A stretch of DNA of 64,000 bases. Source: Zea mays (Eukaryota > Streptophyta > Magnoliopsida > Poales > Poaceae). A program made the position numbers and the translations under genes. Shown in pieces: positions 1 to 10,156 of the stretch. Under the pieces are notes generated by a model. That model was given only the letters and a program-made list of their open reading frames with translations, made no database searches and was not told where the DNA came from. The stretch lies in assembly GCF_902167145.1 (NCBI RefSeq), contig NC_050100.1, forward strand, positions 213,026,081 to 213,090,080, read 5' to 3'. The stretch's first letter is position 1. The number at the start of each line of letters is the position of its first letter.

Positions 1-1
1 T

Positions 2-411
2 CGGAAGCCTCCTCAGACCTTGGAGAAATTGCTCCAAAAGATGGATGAGTACGTTCGTGCTGACAATGACTTTCGCCAAAGAAGGGAGGAGGCCTTCAGG
101 TTTTCTGAGATGACCAGGGGCTTCGGAGGAAGATACTACCCGAGGCATGTCCGTTCCATTCACAACACTCAGAATGATGATAAGGGGAGTCAGCAAAACA
201 GGCCGCAGTGCTCCTCACAGGCTTCGGGGCAACAACAAACTTTCTTTCGGCCATCAGCTCCAAGAGGCAGAGGCGCCAGGGGCTTCGGCGGAAGATTCGG
301 AGATCAGCCAAGGAGACTGTTTTGCCTATTCTGTGGAGAGGGCAAGGGCCACACCACTAGGACGTGCCATGTTACAATCCAGAAGCAAAAGGAACTAGCC
401 GAAGCTGCATC
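2..411 (+). pseudogene. Partial Gag (C-terminal part with zinc knuckle), fused to an integrase fragment
   Basis: The reading frame is open from base 2 and has no true start inside the window, so this is the 3' part of a gag gene. It encodes a basic glycine/arginine-rich stretch and then a nucleocapsid-type zinc knuckle around residues 100-115 (C-L-F-C-G-E, then H and C). The spacing C-x2-C-x5-H-x4-C is slightly longer than the classical CCHC and resembles the knuckle of the Tat-lineage Gag at about 5863 more than that of ordinary chromoviruses. In Gag proteins this region binds the element RNA. Near 405-415 the frame loses Gag similarity and an integrase frame begins directly, so protease, reverse transcriptase and RNase H are missing. 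The Gag lineage is an inference. Confidence 0.6.
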
Positions 412-1524
412 CAGAGACCAGCTAGATTGTTGCAACCGTTGCAGATCCCTCAGTGGAAATGGGATGAAATTGGTATGGATTTCATAGTCGGATTGCCTCG
501 CACTCGAGCCGGCTACGATTCTATTTGGGTAGTGGTGGACCGTTTGACCAAGTCAGCCCACTTCATACCTGTCAAGACCAACTACAACAGTGCAGTATTG
601 GCAGAATTGTATATGTCTCGGATCGTTTGTCTTCATGGTGTGCCAAAGAAGATAGTGTCAGATAGAGGAACGCAGTTCACCTCTCATTTCTGGCAGCAGT
701 TGCATGAAGCCTTGGGCACGCATCTGAATTTCAGTTCAGCTTATCATCCGCAGACGGATGGCCAGACCGAAAGGACTAATCAAATTCTCGAAGACATGTT
801 GAGAGCCTGTGCGTTGCAAGATCAGTCCGGATGGGATAAGCGATTGCCTTATGCAGAGTTTTCCTATAACAACAGTTATCAGGCCAGTTTGAAGATGTCA
901 CCGTTTCAAGCGCTTTATGGAAGGAGTTGTAGAACTCCGTTGCAATGGGACCAGCCTGGAGAAAAGCAAGTGTTTGGGCCAGACATTTTGCTTGAAGCCG
1001 AAGAGAACATCAAGATGGTCCGAGAGAATCTGAAGATAGCGCAATCGAGGCAGCGAAGCTATGCAGACACAAGAAGAAGAGAGCTGAGTTTTGAAGTCGG
1101 AGACTTTGTCTATCTGAAAGTGTCACCGATCAGAGGAGTCAGAAGATTCGGAGTGAAAGGCAAGCTAGCACCCCGCTACATTGGTCCGTATCAGATTCTT
1201 GCAAGACGAGGAGAAGTGGCCTATCAGCTCAGTTTGCCAGAGAGTTTGTCTGCTGTGCATAATGTCTTTCATGTGTCTCAGTTGAAGAAGTGCTTGCGTG
1301 TGCCAGAAGAGCAGTTGCCAGTGGAAGGTCTTGAGGTCCAGGAGGACTTGACCTACGTTGAGAAGCCAGTGCAAATCCTTGAGGTTGCAGACCGAGTCAC
1401 CCGAAGGAAGACCATCAGAATGTGCAAAGTCAGATGGAATCACCACTCTGAGGAAGAAGCAACCTGGGAGCGTGAAGATGATCTAGTGGCCAAGTACCCA
1501 GAGCTCTTTGCTAGCCAGCCCTGA
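412..1524 (+). pseudogene. Integrase-chromodomain fragment of a Ty3/Gypsy chromovirus
   Basis: The frame opens at 412 in the middle of an integrase (RPARLLQPLQIPQWKW), so the zinc-binding N-terminus is lost. The catalytic core is complete: first Asp in GMDFIVGLP, second Asp in SDRGTQF, Glu in DGQTERTNQ. It is followed by the GDFVYLKVSPIRG beta-barrel region, HNVFHVSQLKKC, and a C-terminal chromodomain ending EEEATWEREDDL. Integrase inserts the cDNA; chromodomains of this class are thought to direct insertion to modified chromatin. This part has no internal stop, so it is intact as far as it goes. The stop at 1522-1524 is followed at once by a hairpin, a polypurine tract and the 3' LTR. The domain set fits a Tekay-like chromovirus. 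Confidence 0.85.
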
Positions 1525-1542
1525 ATCTCGAGGGCGAGATTC
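1523..1542 (+). promoter_or_regulatory. Stem-loop between pol stop and polypurine tract
   Basis: GAATCTCG, loop AGGG, CGAGATTC: a perfect 8-bp stem that overlaps the stop codon. A nearly identical hairpin lies at the same place in the nested chromovirus (47928-47945), although the LTRs of the two elements differ. Confidence 0.7.
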
Positions 1543-1546
1543 TTTT

Positions 1547-1558
1547 AAGGGGGATAGG
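1547..1558 (+). other. Polypurine tract of first chromovirus
   Basis: AAGGGGGATAGG lies 2 bp before the LTR start (TGTAACGCCC). This is the expected site of plus-strand DNA priming. Confidence 0.8.
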
Positions 1559-1560
1559 TT

Positions 1561-4340
1561 TGTAACGCCCCGAATTTTGCAGTCGAATTTTTTCTTTTCT
1601 TTACTCGCCAAAATTCGGGCGTTACCTTTTCTTTTTCTTTTTCCCTTCGCTAAACCTTGGCCTTTTCCAAAGTTCTAGCGGGATTCGGTTTGGATTTCCC
1701 GTGTAAGAAAAACCCTAAATACTTTATGTTGTTTGATGCACCATGCCGAACCTTGCATTTCTTTTGATTGCTTTGAAAGTGCAAATGCATTCATGTAGGA
1801 AGATCGGATTTCGAAAATAAGGAGAAGATCTTTTCTTTCTTTTTCTCTCTCTTTCTCTCTCCTCTTTTTCTCTCTCTCCCGCGCCGTGGGCCGACCCCGG
1901 CCGGCCCAGCCGCCCCTGGCGCCCCCCCCCCTTGGGCCCAATTGGCCCATGCCGCCCCCCCACCTCCCCTTTTTCCCCAAACCCTCTCCCTCTCCCTCTC
2001 ATTTTCTCTCATTCTCTCCCTAGCGCCGCCCCTACCCCTGCCCTAAGCCACCGCCGCCCCCTGCCCCGTCGCCGATCGGCCGCCCCGCTCGGCCGCCCCG
2101 CCCCGTCCCCGTCCCCGTCGCCGGTGAGGCCCCCTCCCCCTCTCCTCCCTCCCCCCATCCCCCCTCCCCTTTCCCCTCGCCGCTCGGCGCCATGGCCGCC
2201 GCCATGGCCGGCTCGCCCTGGCCGCCCGCCCGGCCGCGCCCTGGCGCGCCCGCCTGGCCCCTGGCCCCCGGCCGGCCTTGGCCGCGCCCCCGGCCACCCC
2301 AACCCCCCCGCTGGCCGCCCTCGGCCGCCCGCCTGGCCGCCCTGGTCGCGCGCTCGCCTGGCCGCTTGGCCGGCTCGGCCGCCTGGCCAGCCCGACCCCC
2401 CCCCCCCCCCGCGCGCTCGCCTGGCCGCCGGTTCAACCGGGCCGGCTCAGCCGCCCCGGCCGCCCAGCTCGGCCGCCCTGCCTAGGGCCGGTTCAACCGC
2501 CCCTAGGGCCGGTTCAACCGCCCCCCCCTCTGTTTTTTTATTTTTTTTTTATTTTATTATTTTATTTTATTTACTTTCTGTGATCATAGCTATTTTATTT
2601 TAGGTAGGCTAATCATTGTTAATGTTATTGAAATATGAAGCTTAATTTAAAATTCCGTTATGCTAATTGATTTATGTAGTTAATTGTTTATCTCGTGCAC
2701 TGTTGAACAACTTAAAATGATTAGGTTCCCACTAGTGCATATAACGGAATTCTTTTGTTAAGAACCAATTGTAATTGATCGTTAGTGCATAAGATTTAAC
2801 CCCCTGCGAGACCCTTTCCCGTTTCTTTCTAACCATAACAAATGCGATATGGAATGTCATACTTGATGCATACTCACTTTATTTGTTCCCTTGTATGGTG
2901 TACTGTTTTTTTGTATTAAATGTGGATGGATGTATGTATGTTTGCAATCGCATAGAGAACGATCCGGTCGAAGAGCCCGAGGAATTCGCAGGAGAAGCCC
3001 CTGAGCAGCAGTCGGTTGGTGGAGGCAAGTGTCCTTTGACCTATCTCTGTCCTATTCATTATTTAATTCACCTCCCGCATTACACCTTTATACCTAAGGA
3101 TTGACTAGCTTTTGTTATCCATGTCCTTGTTTACCTATTTGGGTTGGATTATTATTGTTTAGCTTTATGCTATTGCTCAACTCTAATCAATGAACATGAT
3201 GAGATTATCTATGATACGCTGTTTTCCCTTCTCTTATTATGATGTTGTACTTGTGGTATTCAAGGGGGCTCGAGCGGTTTCTCGAGTGCCTCTCCGTAAG
3301 GACCTGTTCTATGGATGACCGCCCGGGAAAACAGTGCAACCATGAGGGTGGAATGGGGTGCCCTTAGCTGAATAATTAGAGGATCCGGGGTGTAGTTCAC
3401 TTAGCCGTCGTGCCGTCAATGGGGCTCGGTGTATGCGGCTCGCTCTGCCAAGTTTGGGTTCGCCCCTTGGGGAGGAGTGCGGTGCATTTAGGAAACCTAA
3501 CGGGTGGCTACAGCCCCGGGGAATCTTTGTAAAGGCTACGTAGTGAAACCCTGCCTATTCACCTTGGTAGTGTTTAAGGGTTTGATCGGCCCGAGGCAAG
3601 AGGGAATCACGGCTTGTGGGTAAAGTGCACAACCTCTGCAGAGTGTTATGAAAACTGATATATCAGCCGTGCTCGCGGTTATGAGCGGCCAAGGGAGCTC
3701 CAGTGATTAGTGGTACTTGATCAGAGACATTGTGGTACAGGTGGTTATGAGATTGATGGTTTTGGTTATGACTATGGTGCTGGTAAGTGGTATTCTTTCC
3801 GTTTGGAAAGGGTACATCGGGTTAATAACTTGGGTTAATGCTAAAACTTGGCTTTCTACTAGTAAATAATAATCTGACCAACTAAAAGCAACTGCTTGAC
3901 TTATCCCCACATAAAGCTAGTCCACTACAGCCAAACAGGATACTTGCTGAGTATGTTGATGTGTACTCACCCTTGCTCTACACACCAAACCCCCCCCAGG
4001 TTGTCAGCATTGCAACCACTGCTCGGGCGAAGATGAAGCTGTGGAAGGAGACTTCCAGGAGTTCCAAGATTACGACGAGTTCTAGGTGTGGGTTAGCGGC
4101 AACCCCCAGTCGGCTGCCTGTGAAGGCCGCGTTATCTACGTTTCTTTTCCGCACTTTGATTTATTGTAAGAACTATATGGACGTCTCAGACGTATGATGT
4201 AATCGACTATTTCCCTTATTAATACTATTTTGAGCACTGTGTGATGATGTCCATATTATGTAACTGCTGTGTACGTGAATAACTGATCCTGGCACGTACA
4301 TGGTTCGCATTCGGTTTGCCTTCTAAAACCGGGTGTGACA
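1561..4340 (+). repeat. 3' LTR of first chromovirus (about 2.78 kb)
   Basis: Starts TGTAACGCCCCGAATTTTGC right after the polypurine tract and ends GGGTGTGACA, so it has TG...CA ends. Bases 1880-2530 are an extreme C/G-rich core built from short GGCC/GCCG repeats; the many overlapping open frames on both strands there are compositional. The rest is AT-richer. The following 5 bp (AAGCA) should be the target-site duplication, but the 5' LTR lies outside the window, so this cannot be checked. The LTR holds no gene. Confidence 0.85.
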
Positions 4341-4409
4341 AAGCAATTGTCAAGTTTTTTCAGAATCATTGCCATTGTTTGGCAATGTTTAGAACCAACT
4401 CTCGCAACA
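4341..4409 (+). repeat. Residual segment before the Tat primer-binding site (possible 5' LTR end)
   Basis: Sixty-nine bases lie between the end of the chromovirus LTR and the primer-binding site. They end in CTCGCAACA, as the end of an LTR should, suggesting that the chromovirus inserted into the 5' LTR of the Tat element and left only its last bases. They do not visibly match the end of the 3' LTR at 15240-15309, so the assignment is uncertain. Confidence 0.4.
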
Positions 4410-4411
4410 TC

Positions 4412-4428
4412 TGGCGCCCACCGTTCGT
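4412..4428 (+). other. Primer-binding site of Tat-lineage element
   Basis: TGGCGCCCACCGTTCG is the TGGCGCC-type primer-binding site common in plant Tat/Athila elements, where a tRNA 3' end primes minus-strand DNA synthesis. It sits about 20 bp before the gag start codon. Confidence 0.7.
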
Positions 4429-4449
4429 GCTACGAGAAAACCACCCGCG

Positions 4450-7400
4450 ATGGCACCGAAGAGAGCTAACCCGAAGGCTGACGAGGCTGCGAAGGCAGCA
4501 CTGCTCGCCGCAAGAAAGGGCAAGGCCCTCGCCCTCACCCAATCCACCCACCCAGAGGCCACTGAAGACAATGTTCCCCGCACCTGCGAAGACGACACTT
4601 TCCGCACCTGCGGCCCTGAAGGACAATCGCAGCCACCCCCAGGCTTCGCCCCACTGGAAGGCGCGGACCTTACCGAGGATGGTGAAGTCCTCGGCGTATG
4701 CTTATCAGCGGAAGAACAGCTACAGCTGCGCGCCCTGCGCCTCAAGAACCGCAATCTCCAGAGGCAGAAAGAGATATTGGAGGCCAAGCGCCAGCGTGTG
4801 TCCGCACTAGCCAAAGTGCGGCAAATGATACGCGACGAAGAGCAGAAGGCCCAAGACCTCGAGCGGGAGATCGCGCTGATGCAGCGCGAAGGCCACCTTG
4901 GCCTGCAGCAAGGGCCACCCCTCCAGCAACGCGCACAACTAGAAGACACGCGCGAAGGCCACCTCGGCCTGCAGCATGGGCCACCCCTGCAACACCGAGC
5001 ACAACCGGAAGACCCGCGTTTCCCCCAGCGCGACCACACCTTCCAGCACGCCGCGCCATTCCAAGGGGTCAACTATCTCGACGAGCGAAGTCCCCTGGCG
5101 CCACACCTGCAAGTGACGCCTTGGCCAGCTAACTTCCGAGCAGGGACCTATCCCAAGTACAACGGCAGCACCGACCCGGCGCAATACATAATGAGTTATC
5201 AGGTCACCGTTGCTTCCGCCGGGGGGGGGGGGGGGGACGACGCCACAATGGCGAAGTCTTTCATCATCGCCCTAGAGGGCCCAGCTCTCACCTGGTTCAC
5301 CAGATTGCCTCCGTTGTCCATTGATTCCTGGAGAAGTCTTAGGGACAAGTTCCTGCTCAACTTCCAAGGGTACCGCCCAGACACCGACGCCTTGGCCGAG
5401 CTCTCGCTTTGCAATCAGCTGGAAAAGGAGACTCTGCGGGAGTATTACCGCAAATTTTTAACACTCAAGTCACAGCTGCCCTCCGTTGATGATCAGATCG
5501 CTATCCACTACGCCATCAGTGGCCTTCGTGCCGACGTCCTCTACAGCCACTGTATCAGAGATCCGCCCAAGAACCTCCAGGAGCTATATCAGCTCTTTGA
5601 AACATATGTCAAATCTGAAGAGCTCCACCAGCGCAAGGTTGAGTCACAGCGGAAACCCAAAGATGCCCCACAGTCCAGCCGCACGTGGACGAGGACTCCG
5701 CAGGCAGACTCCGGTCGAGACGGCCGCAATCAGCAGCAAGTGCACAACATCGCCAACCAGCATCCCGCTACTGACCCCCCTCGTCGCCAGGAATATCCCC
5801 CCCAGGGCCGCGGAAATGGAACTCGTGGTAGGGGCCGAGGGCGTGCGCAGCCGCCGCGCCGTTTCTACTGCCTCTTTCATGGCGAAGACTGCGCCCACCA
5901 AACCAAAGACTGCCCCGAAATGAAGGCCACCAGAGACAGAATGGCACGGGCGCAGCCAGCCGACAACCCCAGAATTGTCGCGCACAATTACCAGCAACCC
6001 CCTCCACCATATATCCACGCTCCCGCCCCGCATCCACCGCACCACGCTTACCAACACCATCAGGAAGTACAAGTCGTGCAGACAAGGTGGTCCCACATAC
6101 CGCTAACCTTCGACGCACGAGACGTCGACCTGCGCAGTGCCCCCCACATCGACGCTATGGTTATCAATTGCAGCGTGGCAGGCTGGGACCTACACAAAGT
6201 CCTAGTCGACAACGGCAGTCAGGCGGACATCATCTTCCTCCACGCCTTCGACCGCATGGGTATAAGCCACAGCCTGCTCAAGTTTTCGGACAACCCGTTG
6301 TATGGCTTCGGCGGCAAGGGCACCTTTCCCGTCGGCAAAATAGAGCTGCCCCTCTCCTTCGGTGTAGCACCCAATGCCCGAAGTGAGCAAGTGACTTTTG
6401 ATATCGTGGATATGGTATATCTATACAACGCCATCATGGGCCGGGGCTCCATCAATAAGTTCAAAGCCGCCATTCACGGACTGTACCTATGTATGAAGAT
6501 ACCAGGTCCGCTAGGCGCCATTACGGTCTACGGCAACCAACAGACGACGCGCAACATAGAGCGGGACTTCGTGCCCGGTCAGAGAAACATGCACTGCCTC
6601 ACGGCCCAGTGCGAGGTCCCCGCGCCCGCCAGCCCAACCGATAAACAGCACGACAAGGCACAGCTGCAGAGCCAAGACGGGACCAAGACTGTCCCCCTCA
6701 ATCAGGCCACGCCCAAGCAGACAGTCACCATCAGCGAAGACCTCACCTCGCACGAAGAAGCGAAACTCCTCTGCTGCTTGTCCAAAAATAAAGATGTCTT
6801 CGCCTGGTCCGCCCTCGACCTGGTCGGAGTCAGCCGATCCATAATTGAACACAGCTTGGGAATTGACCCTTCGGTGCGACCAAAAAAGCAGAGGCTTCGC
6901 AAAATGTCTGACGAAAAGACAGAGGCCGCCAAGGCGGAGGTGCACCGCCTCCTAGAGGCTAAATTCATCGAGCCAGTGGCTTACCCCACGTGGCTCTCCA
7001 ATGTTGTAATGGTGCAGAAAAAAAGCGGGAAATGGCAAATGTGCATAGACTTCACCAGTCTCAACAAGGCCTGCCCAAAGGACAATTTCCCGTTGCCGCG
7101 GATCGACAAAATAGTCGATAGCGCGACCGGATGCGAGGTCATGTCACTCCTCGACTGCTTCTCCGGTTACCACCAGATATACATGAAGGAGGAAGACAAG
7201 GCTAGCACCAGCTTTATAACACCCTTTGGCACATATTGCTTCATCAGAATGCCGGAGGGACTCAAGAACGCCGGGTCCACCTTCTCCAGACTCACCAAAA
7301 CAGTACTCGAAGGGCAGGTTGGCAGAAATATATTCACATATGTGGACGACATCGTCGTCGCCAGCAAGAACAAGGAGGACCATCTCGCCGACCTCGCCGA

Positions 7401-8337
7401 GACATTCGCGAACATGCGAGACGCACGACTCCGCCTAAACCCGGAAAAGTGCGTCTTCGGCGTTCGCCAGGGCAAAATATTGGGCTACCTGGTATCACAC
7501 CGCGGCATCGAGGCCAACCCAACCAAGATCCAGGCCATCGTAGACATGTCGCCTCCGCAGTCCGCCAGGGACGTCCAGCGTCTGACAGGCAGATTGGCTG
7601 CTCTCAACAGATTCATCTCCAGATCCACCGAGCGAAGTCTCCCCTTCCTCAAAACACTTCGCGGTGCAAAGGACTTCGCCTGGGGACCGGAGCAGGCAGC
7701 GGCCTTCGCCTCACTAAAACAGTACCTGTCGGAGCTGGCCATCCTCACAAGCCCCGACTCCTCGCTCCCCCTATTGCTCTACGTCGCGGCTTCGCCGCAT
7801 GCTGTCAGCGCGACACTAGTGCAGGAGCAGACAGTTGAGGGCGTGGTCAGGCAGTGCCCTGTTTACTATGTCTCCGAGGTACTGACACCGTCCAAGTGCA
7901 ACATGACAGAGCTGGAGAAGATTGCCTACGCAGTCGTTATGTCTTCGCGCAAACTACGCCACTACTTTGAAGCATTCAAGGTCCGAGTCACCTCAGACAG
8001 GGGACTCGGCGAACTATTCAGAAACTCGGAAGCATCGGTGAGGATTTCCAAGTGGGCAGCCGAACTATCCGGCTACCACATCAGCTTCGAGCCCAGGACA
8101 ACCATCAAGTCACAAGTCCTGGCAGACTTCGTCGTCGACTGGACTGGGCCAATAACACAGCCAGACCCGCCCACAGAGAAGGTCTGGATGATCCATTGCG
8201 ACGGCGCATGGTGCCATGCGGGGGCAGGCGCCGCCGCAGTCATCACCTCACCAGCCGGGGTCAAGCACAGATATGCAGCACGCCTCAGCTTCGCTCTGGA
8301 ATCCGACAGATGCACAAAGCAGAATATGAAGCAGTGA
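4450..8337 (+). CDS. Gag-protease-RT-RNase H polyprotein of Tat element (frameshifted at its end)
   Basis: A long open frame of 1295 codons starts at ATG 4450, 22 bp after the primer-binding site. In order: basic leader; helical charged region (about residues 80-140) with a 22-residue internal duplication; Retrotrans_gag capsid domain (about 240-395); zinc-knuckle region CLFHGEDCAHQTKDC (about 472); aspartic protease with the motif VDNGSQADII (about 587; DNG instead of the usual DSG/DTG); RT with YVDD (about 964); RNase H (about 1100-1215); and the start of a second, archaeal-type RNase H (IHCDGA at about 1246). It makes the structural core and copies the RNA. The frame is lost near 8312-8318 inside the second RNase H. 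A run of 16 G (5221-5236) inside the capsid region is unusual. No other stop is present, so it is well preserved up to there. Confidence 0.85.
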   Translation: MAPKRANPKADEAAKAALLAARKGKALALTQSTHPEATEDNVPRTCEDDTFRTCGPEGQSQPPPGFAPLEGADLTEDGEVLGVCLSAEEQLQLRALRLKNRNLQRQKEILEAKRQRVSALAKVRQMIRDEEQKAQDLEREIALMQREGHLGLQQGPPLQQRAQLEDTREGHLGLQHGPPLQHRAQPEDPRFPQRDHTFQHAAPFQGVNYLDERSPLAPHLQVTPWPANFRAGTYPKYNGSTDPAQYIMSYQVTVASAGGGGGDDATMAKSFIIALEGPALTWFTRLPPLSIDSWRSLRDKFLLNFQGYRPDTDALAELSLCNQLEKETLREYYRKFLTLKSQLPSVDDQIAIHYAISGLRADVLYSHCIRDPPKNLQELYQLFETYVKSEELHQRKVESQRKPKDAPQSSRTWTRTPQADSGRDGRNQQQVHNIANQHPATDPPRRQEYPPQGRGNGTRGRGRGRAQPPRRFYCLFHGEDCAHQTKDCPEMKATRDRMARAQPADNPRIVAHNYQQPPPPYIHAPAPHPPHHAYQHHQEVQVVQTRWSHIPLTFDARDVDLRSAPHIDAMVINCSVAGWDLHKVLVDNGSQADIIFLHAFDRMGISHSLLKFSDNPLYGFGGKGTFPVGKIELPLSFGVAPNARSEQVTFDIVDMVYLYNAIMGRGSINKFKAAIHGLYLCMKIPGPLGAITVYGNQQTTRNIERDFVPGQRNMHCLTAQCEVPAPASPTDKQHDKAQLQSQDGTKTVPLNQATPKQTVTISEDLTSHEEAKLLCCLSKNKDVFAWSALDLVGVSRSIIEHSLGIDPSVRPKKQRLRKMSDEKTEAAKAEVHRLLEAKFIEPVAYPTWLSNVVMVQKKSGKWQMCIDFTSLNKACPKDNFPLPRIDKIVDSATGCEVMSLLDCFSGYHQIYMKEEDKASTSFITPFGTYCFIRMPEGLKNAGSTFSRLTKTVLEGQVGRNIFTYVDDIVVASKNKEDHLADLAETFANMRDARLRLNPEKCVFGVRQGKILGYLVSHRGIEANPTKIQAIVDMSPPQSARDVQRLTGRLAALNRFISRSTERSLPFLKTLRGAKDFAWGPEQAAAFASLKQYLSELAILTSPDSSLPLLLYVAASPHAVSATLVQEQTVEGVVRQCPVYYVSEVLTPSKCNMTELEKIAYAVVMSSRKLRHYFEAFKVRVTSDRGLGELFRNSEASVRISKWAAELSGYHISFEPRTTIKSQVLADFVVDWTGPITQPDPPTEKVWMIHCDGAWCHAGAGAAAVITSPAGVKHRYAARLSFALESDRCTKQNMKQ
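4884..5015 (+). repeat. Two-copy 66-bp tandem duplication inside gag
   Basis: GCGCGAAGGCCACCT at 4884 recurs as GCGCGAAGGCCACCT at 4950, giving two 22-residue copies of EGHLGLQxGPPLQxRAQxED. The unit is a multiple of three, so the frame is kept. Confidence 0.8.
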
Positions 8338-8951
8338 TCCTCGGCCTCCGCAAACTAAGGGCCCTCGGAGTCACCACCTGTATCATCAAAACAGACTCCA
8401 AGATAGTTGCCGGCCAGGTCGAGAAAGACTACGCAGCAAAGGACCCCGCACTTATGCAATACCTCGCGGCCATCCGAAGTCTCGAGAGACAATTCAAGGG
8501 ATTCACCTTGCAGCATGTGGATAGGGCCAAGAATGAGGAGGCCGACGCGTTGGCCAAGGCCGCCGCCAGGGGCGAGTCCTTGCCCTCCGACGTGTTCTTT
8601 CATATCATCGGCACGCCAGCCGTCCGGAGCCCCGAAGGGCTCCAAATAACTAATGACAGCGAGGGCCACCGCATAGTCAACCTCATCATGACCGAAGACT
8701 GGCGGGCACCAATAACCCTGTTCCTGCAGGGGTACTATCATCCAGCCGACATCAGTGAGGCCAAGCGCCTCAGACATCGAAGCCGAGACTTCGCACTGAT
8801 TGAAGGCCAACTCTACAAGAAAGGGGTCAGTCAACCAATGCTTAAGTGCGTCACCGAAACCGAAGGCATCCAGATCCTACGCGAAGTCCACAGTGGCACG
8901 TGCGGCTCACATGCAGGGCCAAGGGCCCTAGCTGCTAAGGTGATCCGCTAG
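8318..8951 (+). pseudogene. Archaeal-type RNase H remainder and integrase N-terminus (Tat pol, shifted frame)
   Basis: The pol frame continues here in a different phase from the upstream ORF because of a small indel at about 8312-8318. The second RNase H is finished by AEYEAVILGL (catalytic Glu), KTDSK (Asp) and EEADALAKAA (Asp). A linker and the start of the integrase zinc region follow (HSGTCGSHAG). The frame ends in TAG at 8949-8951 where QGFYWP is expected, which fits CAG changed to TAG. The frame is otherwise open, so this is a recent break and not a natural domain end. Confidence 0.8.
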
Positions 8952-9921
8952 GGCTTTTACTGGCCCGCAATGATCTGCGCCGCAAATCGGGTCACAAGAT
9001 CCTGCGAAGCCTGCCAGAAGTTTTCCCCTCGGTCAGGCAGCCCCTCGCAGTATACAAAGTTGATCGCCCACACATGGCCTCTCCAGCGCTGGGGCCTGGA
9101 CATTGTCGGGCCCCTGCCCACCGCTCAGGGGAACCTTAAGTTCGCCTTCGTCGCTGTTGAGTACTTCACCAAATGGATCGAGGCAAGAGCTGTTTCTACA
9201 ATAACATCAAAGACTGCCCAAAGATTCTTCTGGCAAAACATTGTTTGCCGCTTCGGAGTACCGTCCGAACTAACAGTCGACAACGGCAAGCAGTTGGACA
9301 GCCAAGACTTCAAGGATTTTTGTTTCTCCATTGGCACCAAGCTTGCCTTCGCCTCAGTCTACCATCCGCAGTCCAACGGGGTCGTGGAACGCGCCAATGG
9401 GAAAATCTTCACAGTTGTCAAGAAGATGCTCCTTGATGAAAAAGGGCAGATGGACCGATTTGTTACCTGAGGCAGTCTGGGCACTAAACACAACTGAGTG
9501 CAGGGCGACTGGGTTTACTCCCTTCCGCCTTCTATACGGATCGGAGGCCATGACCCCGCAAGAAATAAAACATGGGTCCCCGCGAACAGTTCCGTCAGCC
9601 GTCCCCGACGTGGATGAGCCAACTTCAAAGGATCTCATTGACGGAGACCGAGTCTTCGCCCTACAGGCCCTAAACAAATACCAAGCCCAGACCAAAGCAT
9701 GGCGCGACCACACAGTCATCCCGAGGGAGTTCAGCGAAGGGGACCTCGTACTTGTCCGAACAGCTCCGACGGAGTCCAAGGGCAAGCTGGAGCCCAAGTG
9801 GGAGGGCCCCTTTATAGTCAAGACAAAAGCTTCCCCCAGCGCTTACAGGCTCACAACGCCAAACGGCGAGGACCTGGAGCACTCCTGGAACATCGACAAC
9901 CTCCGCAAATTTTTTGTTTGA
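8952..9921 (+). pseudogene. Integrase of Tat element (one stop upstream, one frameshift)
   Basis: Continues in the frame of 8318-8951: CEACQ supplies the cysteine pair of the HHCC zinc site, then the core with Asp in LDIVGPLP, Asp in VDNGKQL and Glu in NGVVERANGK. Near 9440, in an A-rich run (GATGAAAAAGGG), a 1-2 bp indel moves the frame, and the rest (ELPE-type region LLPEAVWALNTT, GDLVLVRTAP, WEGPFIVKTK) reads to a TGA at 9919-9921. No chromodomain is present, as expected for the Tat lineage. It would insert the cDNA if intact. Confidence 0.85.
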
Positions 9922-10156
9922 CTCACTAGGGCTGATTTCGCCCTTGTAAATTCGCAAAAACAATCTTGTACCGGCCCGCACTCTTTTCCTCCCGGGGGGT
10001 GAGGTTTTTAACGAGGCGGAGCCATGTAATATATGTCTGAAAAATCCCCCGCAAAAACATGCGTCGAAAAAAGACCGCGACGACGGTCTTCGACATTCGA
10101 CCAATACGAGGTCACCGCGAGGCTAAGCGCTAGCCACCCTCGCGTGCGACAAATCC
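9922..10156 (+). other. 3' internal spacer after Tat integrase
   Basis: No gene seen. It leads from the pol stop to the tandem repeats and shares short CGCGAAG/AAGTCGCC motifs with them. Confidence 0.5.

Noticed and set aside
1932..2603. Large proline/arginine-rich open frames on both strands of the first LTR
   Set aside because: Extreme C/G composition removes stop codons in all frames; they are inside an LTR and have no domain.
4698..5132. Second frame inside gag as an overlapping gene
   Set aside because: A shadow of the main gag frame, rich in Ala/Pro/Arg from GC bias, with no start context.
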